A stretch of 64,000 nucleotides of DNA from Bacteroidales bacterium. Its GTDB lineage: Bacteria > Bacteroidota > Bacteroidia > Bacteroidales > Lentimicrobiaceae. A program made the position numbers and the translations under genes. Below, in pieces: positions 35,875 to 45,424 of the stretch; position 1 is the stretch's first letter, and each line of letters begins with the position of its first letter. The stretch lies in the NCBI GenBank assembly GCA_016709025.1, contig JADJEQ010000022.1:62001-126000 (forward strand), given 5' to 3'. The notes beneath the pieces were generated by a model. The model saw only the letters and a program-made list of their open reading frames with translations. It had not been told where the DNA came from and made no database searches.

Positions 35875-38800
35875 TTAAGGAAGAACCGATCCTACAAAAC
35901 CAAACTGATTGTTGTCAACAATGGTTACATCTCCCGTGTCAATTATGCCGTCTCCATTTACATCAGACACAATATATCCGGTTGCATAATTTAGCTGATC
36001 GTTGTCGATCGGAGAAATGTCCCCAGTATCTATTACGCCATCCTGATTGACATCGCCACTGTAGATCACATATTGACCATCTATCATTGGCAGAAGGTTG
36101 CTGCCATATGCGGCCGATGGTGAATTAAAAGCGTAGTCAATAACAGGTCCTGCAAAAGAAACAGGTGTTGCAGAAGTAGTTTCAATTGAATTGCGGTGCT
36201 TCACAGTCAGATAGTAGTCACCGTTGAAAACGGAAGGGATTGCAATGGATGCAGATCCGTTGGTACCCAGATTTACACCAGGAGTCGAATGTTCAATAAT
36301 GCTGTAATTCAAGTTGTTATGTAATTCAACGGTTATCTGATCGGCAATATCAGCACCAAACTGGGGGCCTGAATCGTTTCTTGCCTGGTTCATAGTTCCA
36401 CTGCCTGCATAGAGTCCTTCGAAGTACACTGAAAGGTTAAGAATTTTATCGGTACTCAGGATGTAAATGTTATAATCTTCCGTCTCCCCATAACCATTAG
36501 TGCTGCAGGCATCAAAGTCAGCGGTATTCCAAACTTCCCTGACACGCATCCTTGTTGCACCGGGCGTCGCATTCTCAGGCACTGTGAATTCAATACTACC
36601 GGTTGCCGGGGTTGGTGCTATCAGAACATTTCCTAATTTTTCAGATGTTTCAAACAAACCATTCTGGTTGTAATCGATCCAGACGGAAATATAGTTTCCA
36701 CTGCCATAGGTGCCGGGGCTCAGGGTGATGGTATTCACCGATCCCGGGTTCAGATCCGTTGATAAGTTACTGAAATAAGTGTAATACGGATTAGCAGATG
36801 CGCCGGTAGCATTGTTAATACTTCCAAGCTGAACCAGGGTTATGTAGTCACCGTAACCGGTACCTGTAGTGTAAGTAGGAATACAATATTCAAATGAAAC
36901 TACATTGATAAACCCGGATTTGATATCAGTATCAGAACCATAGGCATTGGTAGCTGTAAGTGTAACGGTATATTGCCCGTTAGCCGTAAACTGAACCTGC
37001 GGGTTTTGTGAACCGGCATTGGTTCCTCCAACGTAAATTACATGATCAGGGCTGAAGCTCCATAGCCAGGAAGTGGGTAGATTGCTGGTCTGATCTGTAA
37101 ATGTGATAGTTGAATTTACAGGCGTAGTTGTTGAGGATGCTGTAAAGTCCGCTACCGGAGGGTCGGTTACACTATAGCAACTAATGGTGGCTGCCCAACC
37201 GTCCCTGACAACACTTCCATCAGATGTAAACTTAAAGGTGAGTGCACCGGAAGCATTGCTTGCTGAAATAAGACCCGGGCTGGCTGTTCCATGATAATTT
37301 CCGATTAACGCAGCTGAAACATCGGTTCCATCGTAAATCTTCAGGTAATCATAATTTAATTCAGTGTTAAATGAACTGAAATTTACCCTTACAAAAGCTC
37401 CTGGGGTAGCGGGATAGAATGTTAAGGTGAAATTTTCATTATCAACATAGCTAGCCGAAGATCCGCCGGAATCATAGAAATCGCCTGTACAGGTGGTGAT
37501 GGTCCCATTCGACATATTGAACAGGGGAGGGGAAACAGTAATGTATCCTGTTTTGGTTTGCGTTTCTGATCCGCCAGGTTTGGAAACCGTGAGGGATACA
37601 TCGTAAGTTCCGGTTGTGTTGTAAACAATTGGAGGAGGATTTTGTCCGTAGTAAGTTGATGGATTTCCACCAGTGAATAACCAGTTCCATTCAATGGGGT
37701 CGCAGGAGGAGTTATCTGTGAAAGTAACGCTGTTGCCAACCACCACAGTCGAAGGGCTGCCACTAAAATCGGCGATCAGATTTTTCACAGTTATGTACCC
37801 GGTTTTTGTCTGCGAATCAGTATCAATGCCGTCGGATACTGTCAGGGTTACATCGAATATCCCAGCTGATGCGTAAGTTATCGGCGGAGGTGTTTGTCCG
37901 GAAAACGAAGATGGTGTTCCTCCTGGAAAACTCCAGTTCCAGGTGGTTGGGTTGGCCAGTGAAAGATCTGTAAAAGTAACATTTCCACCAGTGCATACAG
38001 TGGCAGGCGTTGCTGAAAATTCTGAAGTAAGGGCAGGTGGTGCAATCTGGAATACCCCGACCTGGTTCTTACGACCTCCGTTAAAGTACTCACCAATTGA
38101 CCAGAAGGTCACATCATCGTTGGGGTCAATAGTCATCTGAGCATAATCTCCATAGCGGGATGAAGGATCTGATTGGGTGCCGTTGGCGATTACTTCTTCC
38201 GTAAGGGTCATTGTTCCTGCAGGATCCGAAGCATATCTGCCTGTAAAGCGTAGCGAAGGGAACTGGGTAGTACTGACTGTGGTATAGGCCATTCCGATGT
38301 TTCCATTGGCATCCATGCACATATTGCCGCAGAATGCACTGTGTCCATCCGGTTGTGAATATGTACCTTCCTGATAAATAGTCCAGGGTGCGCCATCGGT
38401 TGTCTGTCTTAACTCATACCAGCGGATTCCAGAGAAGTTATCTGCATTGTTCAGGTCAACCACAAAATTGAATACTGCACTGTTGTACGCTGGGAATCGC
38501 CTGTATTGGGCCATATACATGATTGTGGCCTGCAGGGCATCGATATCACTGCCTGATGGTTGGGGCAGGTTGGAAAAAGAGCCGTTATCGAACAGACCGT
38601 CAAACGGTTGTGTATTTATAATCTGCGGGCTTGAAATGGTGGAGTTGGCGTGAATTGCCCAGTTTACATTGACCTACCAAATTTTAAGGTGATCAACCGA
38701 AACACCGCTCCATGAATCATCCTGCACATAAACAATGGGGGCATTTCCGGCGGGAGGCAGGGTAGGACCATTGGCGTTAAATCCGAGCGGACTGTAAAAT

Positions 38801-39618
38801 CCACTGGTCACGATGCCGGTGAGCGGAAATCCGATCATCTGGGCTGTGGTGTTTCCAACCAGCATTTTATCCCTTTCAAGGGCAAATACAACCTGGCTGG
38901 TGCTTGCTGAATTCTGGTCCTTATTTGCAGTTATATAATAACCATCAGACCAAACGGAAAATTTCGGGTAATCAGGAAATGTATTCGTGCTGAATCGGTA
39001 AACATACCAGCCATCGTTAACCGGATCGGGCCCCTGGCTGATGGCTACATCGAAGCCATTGGAAAAGAATTCGGTAATCAGGAAACGGTCGGCATACCGG
39101 TCGTATATAACAATAGGGTCACCCATGGTTCCGGGAAGAATGGTTCCCAATGAGGCTGCAGCTGTAAGTGGATTGCCGGATTTATCCCATATTCTGAAGG
39201 CAGAATTCCAGGAGTTGACAAAATGATTTGGCCCTACCGCTCCTGTCGGATCGGTGGGTGTTGCGGTTGCGCTGGCTGCTTCAAATGTCAGAATCGGTGC
39301 CCTGCCCTGAGTCCTGGGGGCCCTGGTCTGCTGTTCCCATAGAGGATCATTTCCTTTGGGAAGTCCTTTTCCAGGTACCGATGTGTTTGATCCCCAGTGT
39401 TTAGGATTGAATTCTTTTACTTTGTTTTCGGCGGGAATAAATGTTCCTTCTGACAACTGTGAAGCAATAGAAGGAACCCGGGTCACTGGTGCTGACACAG
39501 TTATGAGGGTTGGTTTAACCGATCCCGTTGGAACGATTTGTGCTTTTTGCTGCGCATACACATTTACTATAGAACCGGTGAGGCTGACAAGTAAGATAAA
39601 TAAGTAGATTTTTTTCAT
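35875..39618 (-). pseudogene. Exported propeller-PKD-CUB-GEVED-dockerin protein interrupted by one in-frame TAG
   Basis: A 1247-codon frame from 39618 (signal peptide ending NVYAQQ) to 35875, interrupted only by a TAG at 38674-38676. The frame is kept on both sides (HLKIW, stop, VNVNWAIHANST), and the residues beyond align with the intact paralogue at 39778-44826, so this is a nonsense change, plausibly from GAG. Domains: propeller-like N-region (GPNHFVNSWNSAFRIWDKSG, DGYYITANKD), PKD x2 (FSATPATVCTGGNVTFTDLS), a CUB-like domain (CTGDFYDSGGSSASYVDNENFTLTF), a third PKD, GEVED (YGETEDYNIYI) and the dockerin-like module ending VGSVLP. TAG ends other genes here, so recoding is unlikely. It starts 119 bases after the terminator of the gene upstream of it. 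Confidence 0.8.
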
Positions 39619-39737
39619 TCTGTTGTTTATTAAAAATTAACGATCAATGATCATCCTGTTGCTAAATTTGAAAATACCGGACTTTGAATATCCGGGTATG
39701 AATTTGCCTGCCAATAACAGAAATTAACTTCAAAAAC

Positions 39738-39768
39738 AAAAGGCCGGATATTAAATGTCCGGCCTTTT
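39738..39768 (-). terminator. Terminator of the 39.8-44.8 kb gene
   Basis: An 11-bp perfect stem (39738-39748 with 39758-39768), 9-base loop, 9 bases past the stop codon on the minus strand, with TTTTGTTTTTG following it. Confidence 0.88.
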
Positions 39769-39777
39769 ATTCGCAGT

Positions 39778-42700
39778 TTATGGTAATACAGCTCCTACAT
39801 AAATGAACTGGTTATTGTCAATGATTGTTCCATCCGCAGTATCAACAATCCCATCTCCATTTACATCGGTCAGAATATAACCTGCCACATAGAAGTACTG
39901 GTCGTTGTCGGTAGGGGTGGTGTCACCGGTATCCACAGAACCATCCTGGTTAACATCTCCGCCATAAATCGCATAATACCCGTCAATCATCAGGAGCAGG
40001 TTACTTCCATAAGCTTTGGCTGGCTGGTCAAATGAATAATCAACAACAGGCAATGCAAATGAAACCGGTTCAGCCGATGTGGTCTCTATAGAATTCCGGT
40101 GTTTGATGGTAAGGTAATAATTGCCGTTTGCTGCCGGAGGAAAATTAATTGTTGCAGATCCTGATGTACTTAGATCTACTTCATTGGCAAAGTATTCTGT
40201 ATAAGAATAGTTCAAAGCATTGTGAAGTTCAACATCAATTTTGTCGGCAATGCCCGGTGCAAACTGAGGTCCCGACTCGTTATTTGCCTGATTCATGGTG
40301 CCACCACCGGCATAGAGCCCTTCGAGCAGAACGTTAACATTAAGTGTCCTGGTCAGAGATCCGTCCTGAGAGAGTGTAACTACTTCTGAAGGTAAACCTG
40401 AAACGGATACTGTAATGGTTGCCGTCCGGGCAGCTCCCGTATTTTCATCATAAGCTGCTGTAATAATTCCGTTCGCGAATCCTGATGGCGTAACATTGCA
40501 CCAGGTCTGGTCGCTGATAACCGTCCAGGCTGCATTTGAAGCAACAGTGTACTGGATTGAGCCCGAAGCAGCGGCAACATTTTGGTTCGCCGGAGTTACA
40601 CCGAGTACAGGCGGGCCATTTAAAACCGGATTATACAGTACAATAGCATTTTCACCGGGTGTAACAACCATTTGGGTGTTAACGGTTCCTTCATACTTTG
40701 CTACCCTGGTTGCATACAACGGGTTAACCGCAGAACTGGATGTAAAAAACATATTCGGATATGAGCTGGGCGCAAAAGGAATCGAATTGGTAAACCTTAT
40801 CCTGGTAATATGGGTTCCGGGTTCAATGGTTGAAACAATATATCCATTGCCTGCGCCTGGTGCTGTCCTTCCGGCAATCCTGATTAATCCGGCTACAGTG
40901 GTATTGGCTCCGTTAGGCTGCATTGATGAAGGCAAATCAGAAGAATTGGGAACGATGGTTGCCATGCCTGACGTTTGAGTTGCCCCGTTCAGTATCGCCT
41001 GATTAAATAGAATTCCTTCCTGTATGGTGGCCAGTGCCAGCGGTGCGGAAGCATCCACATCGAGCAGGTAAATGTCGAACTCGAAAATATTGGGCGCTGT
41101 TTGAACGATGTTCTGAATTGTAAGAAGAAATTCCGATCCGGCTTGTGTAACAGTAACAATCACGGGTGATAGGCCTGGAGCAGTGACAGTTATATTGGCT
41201 ACCCGGGTTGAAGGGAAAGTATTGATTTGATATGTAGCTGTAATTGATCCATTTCCTGATCCCGAAGGCGTAACAGTGCACCAGGATTGATCGCTGATTA
41301 CCGTCCAGGATGTATTGGATGCAACAGTAAATGTTGTGATACCTGCACCCTGCGACACGTTTTGATTTCCAGGAGTTACGCTCAGTGATGGGGTTATCCC
41401 GGCCTGTGTAACCGTTACCGTGACTGGTGTGATACCGTTCACTGAAATGGTAATCTCAGCTATGCGGACTGTTTCGGAGGAATTTCCTGAATAATTTGCA
41501 TTGATCGTTCCGTTTCCGGAACCCGATATAGTAACGGTACACCAGCTTTGATTACTCGAGGCAGTCCAGTCGGTGTTGGATGTTACACTGAAAGAGGTGG
41601 CCCCGGCTATTGAACTCACACTCTGGTCAGAGGGCGCAGCAGCCAGGGAAGGAGCTGCCTGGGAAACCGATACCACAACAGGTGCCAGGCCGGCTGCGGT
41701 TACTGTAACATTTGCGACACGTGCTGAAGCGGTGTTGTTTACTGAGTAAGTCGCAGTTATAGTTCCGTTTCCGTTACCGGATGGGGTAACCGTGCACCAG
41801 GTTTGATCGCTGGCAGCTGTCCAGCCGGTGTTGGAAGTAACCGTAAAATTTGCTGACCCGGCTGCCGGCAAAACAGCCTGGTTTGAAGGTGCAACAGCCA
41901 GTGAAGGAGCTGCCTGGGTAACAGTAACCACCACGGGAGATAAACCTGTGACAGTAACTGTAACATTTGCAACCCGTGCAGAAGCGGTATTGTTTGCTGC
42001 GTAAGTTGCTGTTATTGTACCATTTCCGGAACCGGATGAGGTAACTGTACACCAGGTTTGATTGCTGGCGGCTGTCCAGCCTGAGTTTGATGTAACTGTA
42101 AAAGCCGTTGATCCGGCAATAGGTGATACAGCCTGATTGGCAGGAGAAACTGAAAGAGTGGGACTGGAGGTTCCTGATATTGCAACATCATCCACACATA
42201 CCCCATAGCCGTATTTAGCGTTCCCTTCAAAAGCAATGTAATAATCACCGGAAGCAGCAGGAAGACTGATGGTTCTCTGTGTCCATGCTGTAACACTTGC
42301 AGTATAGGTGGCCAGTGAAATCCAGGGGCCGGCAAGGGAAGTGCGGTAATAAACAATCAATTGATCCTGATCGGGAGACCAGAATGGCTGGGTGTGCCAG
42401 AAGGTCAGGGTAGGGCTTGATAATCCCGAGAGATTGATGGGTGGGGTAATCAGTTTTGTGAGGTTGGAAGCAGGTGTATTGTCTTTCAGACAGGCATTGT
42501 ATGTTCCGGTATGAGCAGTTGCAGGATTGCTGCCGCCATTTCCCGTGATAAATGTCCAATCGATTCCTGAGCTTGCTACCTGCTCCTGTGTCCAGCAATT
42601 TGGGATCATGCCTCCGTTTTCGAAACCTTCATTCCAGGGGAAAGTACTTACAGTACCACAGGAAGTTGTAAAAGTAAGATCTTCACCATAAAAGGTACCG

Positions 42701-44826
42701 TTTGAATTCGTTGCGTAAGCCCTTACATGATACATGGAATTCGCGGATAGACCGGTTATCTGACTGATAAAAGAGCCTGTACCTGAACCATCGGTAGTAT
42801 GATTTCCTGTTGCAATTGGATCAGCAGTTGTGGCCCAGCAAACACCTCTTGCAGTTACAGAAGCGCCTCCGTCGGAAATAACATTCCCGCCGGAAGTAGC
42901 TGTGGTTTCACTTACAGGGGATGCTGCTGTTGTTGTAACTGCTGCTCCGCCAGGGGTAAAAGTAAGATCATTTCCATTGGTAGTACCATCACTGTTTACG
43001 GCCACAAGCCTGAAGTGGTATGGTGTTCCGGCAATAAGTCCTGAAATATCTGCATTCACTGCAATATCTGAAGTTCCTGAACCGGCAGAAATGGTGGAGG
43101 TTGAATTTCCATAACTTGTGCTGGTACCGTATTCAAAATGGTAACTGGTTGCCAGACCATTCGGATTTAAAGTTCCATTCAGGGTAGCTGAAGTAGCCGT
43201 TACAGCGGTTGCTGGTAGGGTAGCTACATTCGGGTTGTTGCCGATCTGAAAGGAAATAATTTTGGTGTTTCTGGCTTCTGATGCACCTATGTATTCTGTT
43301 GTAAACCAGAAAGTCTGATCATTTGAGGGGTCGATCGACATACTGGAATAATCACCCCAGCGATTATAGGTATATTGGTAATTGGATCCATTGAAGGCAT
43401 TAACTTCTGGTATATCAAGAATACCGGAAGCACTGGCATAAGCTGATGCAGACTGAGCTGCATAACGGATTCCCGGATACACGGTGCTGCTTGAAATTGA
43501 ATAACCTGCTGCAATTCTACCCGATCCATTCATGGCTATTGAACCCATCCACCTGCTATGGCCATCGGGGGCATATGTTCCTTGTTGCCTGAGTGTCCAG
43601 GTAGTTGCCGGAGGGGTCTTCCTCAACTCATACCAGCGCACTCCGGCATGATCTGTTCCAACATCCACAGTATGACAACAGACAATGGACTGATAAGTGC
43701 CGAAATTCCGGTACTGCGGTACATTCATAATAACAGTGGAGATTGCACAGAGTTTCATCGAGGTGCCCGGCTGGGTAATGTTGTCCCATCCGTTTGCAAA
43801 CTGGCTGTCGAATCCAGCTACATTAATCTGTTGTGTTCTGTTAAATGTTGAGGATGCAGGTGTTGTCCAGTTGACGGCCAGTTCATAAAGCCATAATTGG
43901 TCAGTTCCGCCACTAACGTCGTTGTCGTTAAAAGCGATGAAAGTACCTGGTGTTCCAACCGGCGCGGCAACGCCATCGTTATCAACGGGAGGAACAACCA
44001 CAACTCCGGTTCCCGGACGGTATGGATTATCGAATGCAACCATCCTGGCAGTGCCTCCAACCAGCATCTGGGAACGTTCAAAAACATAAATATCGTTACC
44101 GGTAGCAGGCTGCGTGTTTGTACCCATATAGTAACCATCACGCCAAACGGCTATCTTTTCATAGTCCGGCATATCAACAACATCAAATGAATACTGATAC
44201 CAGGTACCTGTTGGATCGTTGGTTGTTGAAACAGCGAACAGCATGTAATCATTTGAACCGCTGATTGAGAATTCAACAGCCACCCATCTTCCGGCTTGCT
44301 CGTCATAAAGTATAATCGGATCTCCGTCGTTATTATTTGCACCGATTACATTGCCAAATAGCAAATTCATATTGGTAGGACCTGCCAGCAGTGTGCCTGA
44401 TTTACTGTATATGGCATAGGTTGTATTTACAGTTTGCATATAATGATTCGGGCCGGTAGCACCATTACAATCAGGTGGATAATAAGGTGAGTTCTGTCCT
44501 TCGAAATTTGCAATGGGAGCCATGATCATGTCAGTCGCAGCGCCGTCACTTTTCTGCCAGACTTCATCCGGCGCTTTTGGTAATGTTGATGCAAATGGAT
44601 AAGTAGGCTTTTCCCATGGGGTATTCTTCGCTTTTTTCTTTGCCTTTTCTACCATGGCATTGTATTGTTCAGCCGACATCGGAGGATTGTCACGAAGCGG
44701 TTTGCTGATTCCGCGAAATACGCCTTCCCTTATCATAGTTGGTTTGGCAGGGATATCCTGGGCGTAAATCAAATTCAGGAAAGCCTGCATGCAAAAGAGA
44801 GCTGCCAGTAGTAATGGTTTGTTCAT
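39778..44826 (-). CDS. Giant exported protein with BACON repeats, an internal cohesin-like domain and a C-terminal dockerin-like module
   Basis: A 1682-residue protein. Signal peptide 1-22 (LNLIYAQ). Residues ~25-540 are a propeller-like region (GPNHYMQTVNTTYAIYSKSG, DGYYMGTNT, YELRKTPPATTW). Then two FN3-like domains (~545-735), a choice-of-anchor J/MAM-like domain (~736-885, PWNEGFENGGMIPNCWTQEQ), four BACON domains (~886-1227, FTVTSNSGWTAASNQTWCTV), a cohesin-like domain (~1229-1402, FLLTIQNIVQTAPNIFEFDIYLLD), a fifth BACON (~1404-1488), and the ~190-aa beta plus dockerin module ending VGAVLP with loops DVNQDGSVDTGD and DVNGDGIVDTAD. No type A T9SS sorting domain is seen. BACON domains usually bind glycans or mucin. 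It is the only protein here with both the cohesin-like and dockerin-like parts, and the likely intact paralogue of the damaged gene next to it. Confidence 0.82.
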   Translation of the reverse strand: MNKPLLLAALFCMQAFLNLIYAQDIPAKPTMIREGVFRGISKPLRDNPPMSAEQYNAMVEKAKKKAKNTPWEKPTYPFASTLPKAPDEVWQKSDGAATDMIMAPIANFEGQNSPYYPPDCNGATGPNHYMQTVNTTYAIYSKSGTLLAGPTNMNLLFGNVIGANNNDGDPIILYDEQAGRWVAVEFSISGSNDYMLFAVSTTNDPTGTWYQYSFDVVDMPDYEKIAVWRDGYYMGTNTQPATGNDIYVFERSQMLVGGTARMVAFDNPYRPGTGVVVVPPVDNDGVAAPVGTPGTFIAFNDNDVSGGTDQLWLYELAVNWTTPASSTFNRTQQINVAGFDSQFANGWDNITQPGTSMKLCAISTVIMNVPQYRNFGTYQSIVCCHTVDVGTDHAGVRWYELRKTPPATTWTLRQQGTYAPDGHSRWMGSIAMNGSGRIAAGYSISSSTVYPGIRYAAQSASAYASASGILDIPEVNAFNGSNYQYTYNRWGDYSSMSIDPSNDQTFWFTTEYIGASEARNTKIISFQIGNNPNVATLPATAVTATSATLNGTLNPNGLATSYHFEYGTSTSYGNSTSTISAGSGTSDIAVNADISGLIAGTPYHFRLVAVNSDGTTNGNDLTFTPGGAAVTTTAASPVSETTATSGGNVISDGGASVTARGVCWATTADPIATGNHTTDGSGTGSFISQITGLSANSMYHVRAYATNSNGTFYGEDLTFTTSCGTVSTFPWNEGFENGGMIPNCWTQEQVASSGIDWTFITGNGGSNPATAHTGTYNACLKDNTPASNLTKLITPPINLSGLSSPTLTFWHTQPFWSPDQDQLIVYYRTSLAGPWISLATYTASVTAWTQRTISLPAASGDYYIAFEGNAKYGYGVCVDDVAISGTSSPTLSVSPANQAVSPIAGSTAFTVTSNSGWTAASNQTWCTVTSSGSGNGTITATYAANNTASARVANVTVTVTGLSPVVVTVTQAAPSLAVAPSNQAVLPAAGSANFTVTSNTGWTAASDQTWCTVTPSGNGNGTITATYSVNNTASARVANVTVTAAGLAPVVVSVSQAAPSLAAAPSDQSVSSIAGATSFSVTSNTDWTASSNQSWCTVTISGSGNGTINANYSGNSSETVRIAEITISVNGITPVTVTVTQAGITPSLSVTPGNQNVSQGAGITTFTVASNTSWTVISDQSWCTVTPSGSGNGSITATYQINTFPSTRVANITVTAPGLSPVIVTVTQAGSEFLLTIQNIVQTAPNIFEFDIYLLDVDASAPLALATIQEGILFNQAILNGATQTSGMATIVPNSSDLPSSMQPNGANTTVAGLIRIAGRTAPGAGNGYIVSTIEPGTHITRIRFTNSIPFAPSSYPNMFFTSSSAVNPLYATRVAKYEGTVNTQMVVTPGENAIVLYNPVLNGPPVLGVTPANQNVAAASGSIQYTVASNAAWTVISDQTWCNVTPSGFANGIITAAYDENTGAARTATITVSVSGLPSEVVTLSQDGSLTRTLNVNVLLEGLYAGGGTMNQANNESGPQFAPGIADKIDVELHNALNYSYTEYFANEVDLSTSGSATINFPPAANGNYYLTIKHRNSIETTSAEPVSFALPVVDYSFDQPAKAYGSNLLLMIDGYYAIYGGDVNQDGSVDTGDTTPTDNDQYFYVAGYILTDVNGDGIVDTADGTIIDNNQFIYVGAVLP
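41145..42168 (-). repeat. Four tandem ~256-bp BACON-coding repeats
   Basis: Four consecutive units of about 85 residues (ANQAV...FTVTSNTGWTAASDQTWCTVTPSGNGNGTITATYSVNNTASARVANVTV). The first two are nearly identical at DNA level; a fifth, diverged copy lies beyond the cohesin-like domain at about 40360-40615. Confidence 0.8.
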
Positions 44827-45424
44827 AATCGGTTAAATGGTTTAATTTGTAAAATGAGTGCTTAACTAAGGTATGCTGCTAAAAGGTTAAAAAGGAAATT
44901 TAACTTCCTTAAGTTACCAGTTTTAACAAGAAGTGGGAAATTCTTTTCATTTTGGGTAGATTGAAGAGATGATGATTCATTCAGTTCTTTATAAAGGTTG
45001 TTATTTGTTGCCATTGTATGTGAAAAGGATGCTATGTCCGATTTTACAAAGCAGGGCTAACCACTTCATTGTCATCGGACTCAGGTTTGTTGATGTTTAG
45101 TTAAACTTTTATTCCAACTGATTAATTTTTTATTGTTGCTATTAAAAAAATATACATGCCTTATGAAATTGGCATGAACCGATAATGCAAAATTCATTTC
45201 ACTCAGGGTAGTTTTTTGTGACGATGAATTATTCAGTTATGGGTAAAGGTTGTTGGTTGTTTCCATATTCTGTACAAAAAGGATAATTTGTCAGATTTCA
45301 GGTTGAAACCAGCTAAGCCGAAATCCTTATGCTTGCGATTACCAAAATTATAAAACTTATTTTCATTCAGATTTTTTAAAAAGACGCGAAGCCGGTTTTA
45401 CCGGCCGGCCTTGCGTAAAAAATA
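44827..45424. other. Spacer with the upstream protease gene's terminator
   Basis: A 598-base AT-rich spacer. Its part nearest 45424 (about 45240-45420) is related to the spacer at 48540-48712: both contain TTTTCATTCAGATTTT, AAGACGC and the GCCGG hairpin. A terminator-like stem lies at 45391-45405. No open frame is convincing. Confidence 0.6.
45391..45405 (-). terminator. Weak terminator below the first protease gene
   Basis: A 6-bp stem GCCGGT/ACCGGC (45391-45396 with 45400-45405). It is a worn copy of the perfect 14-bp terminator at 48672-48705; mismatches have shortened the stem. Confidence 0.45.

Noticed and set aside
38674..38676. Reassigned TAG codon
   Set aside because: TAG ends several intact genes in the window, so a general recoding is not tenable.
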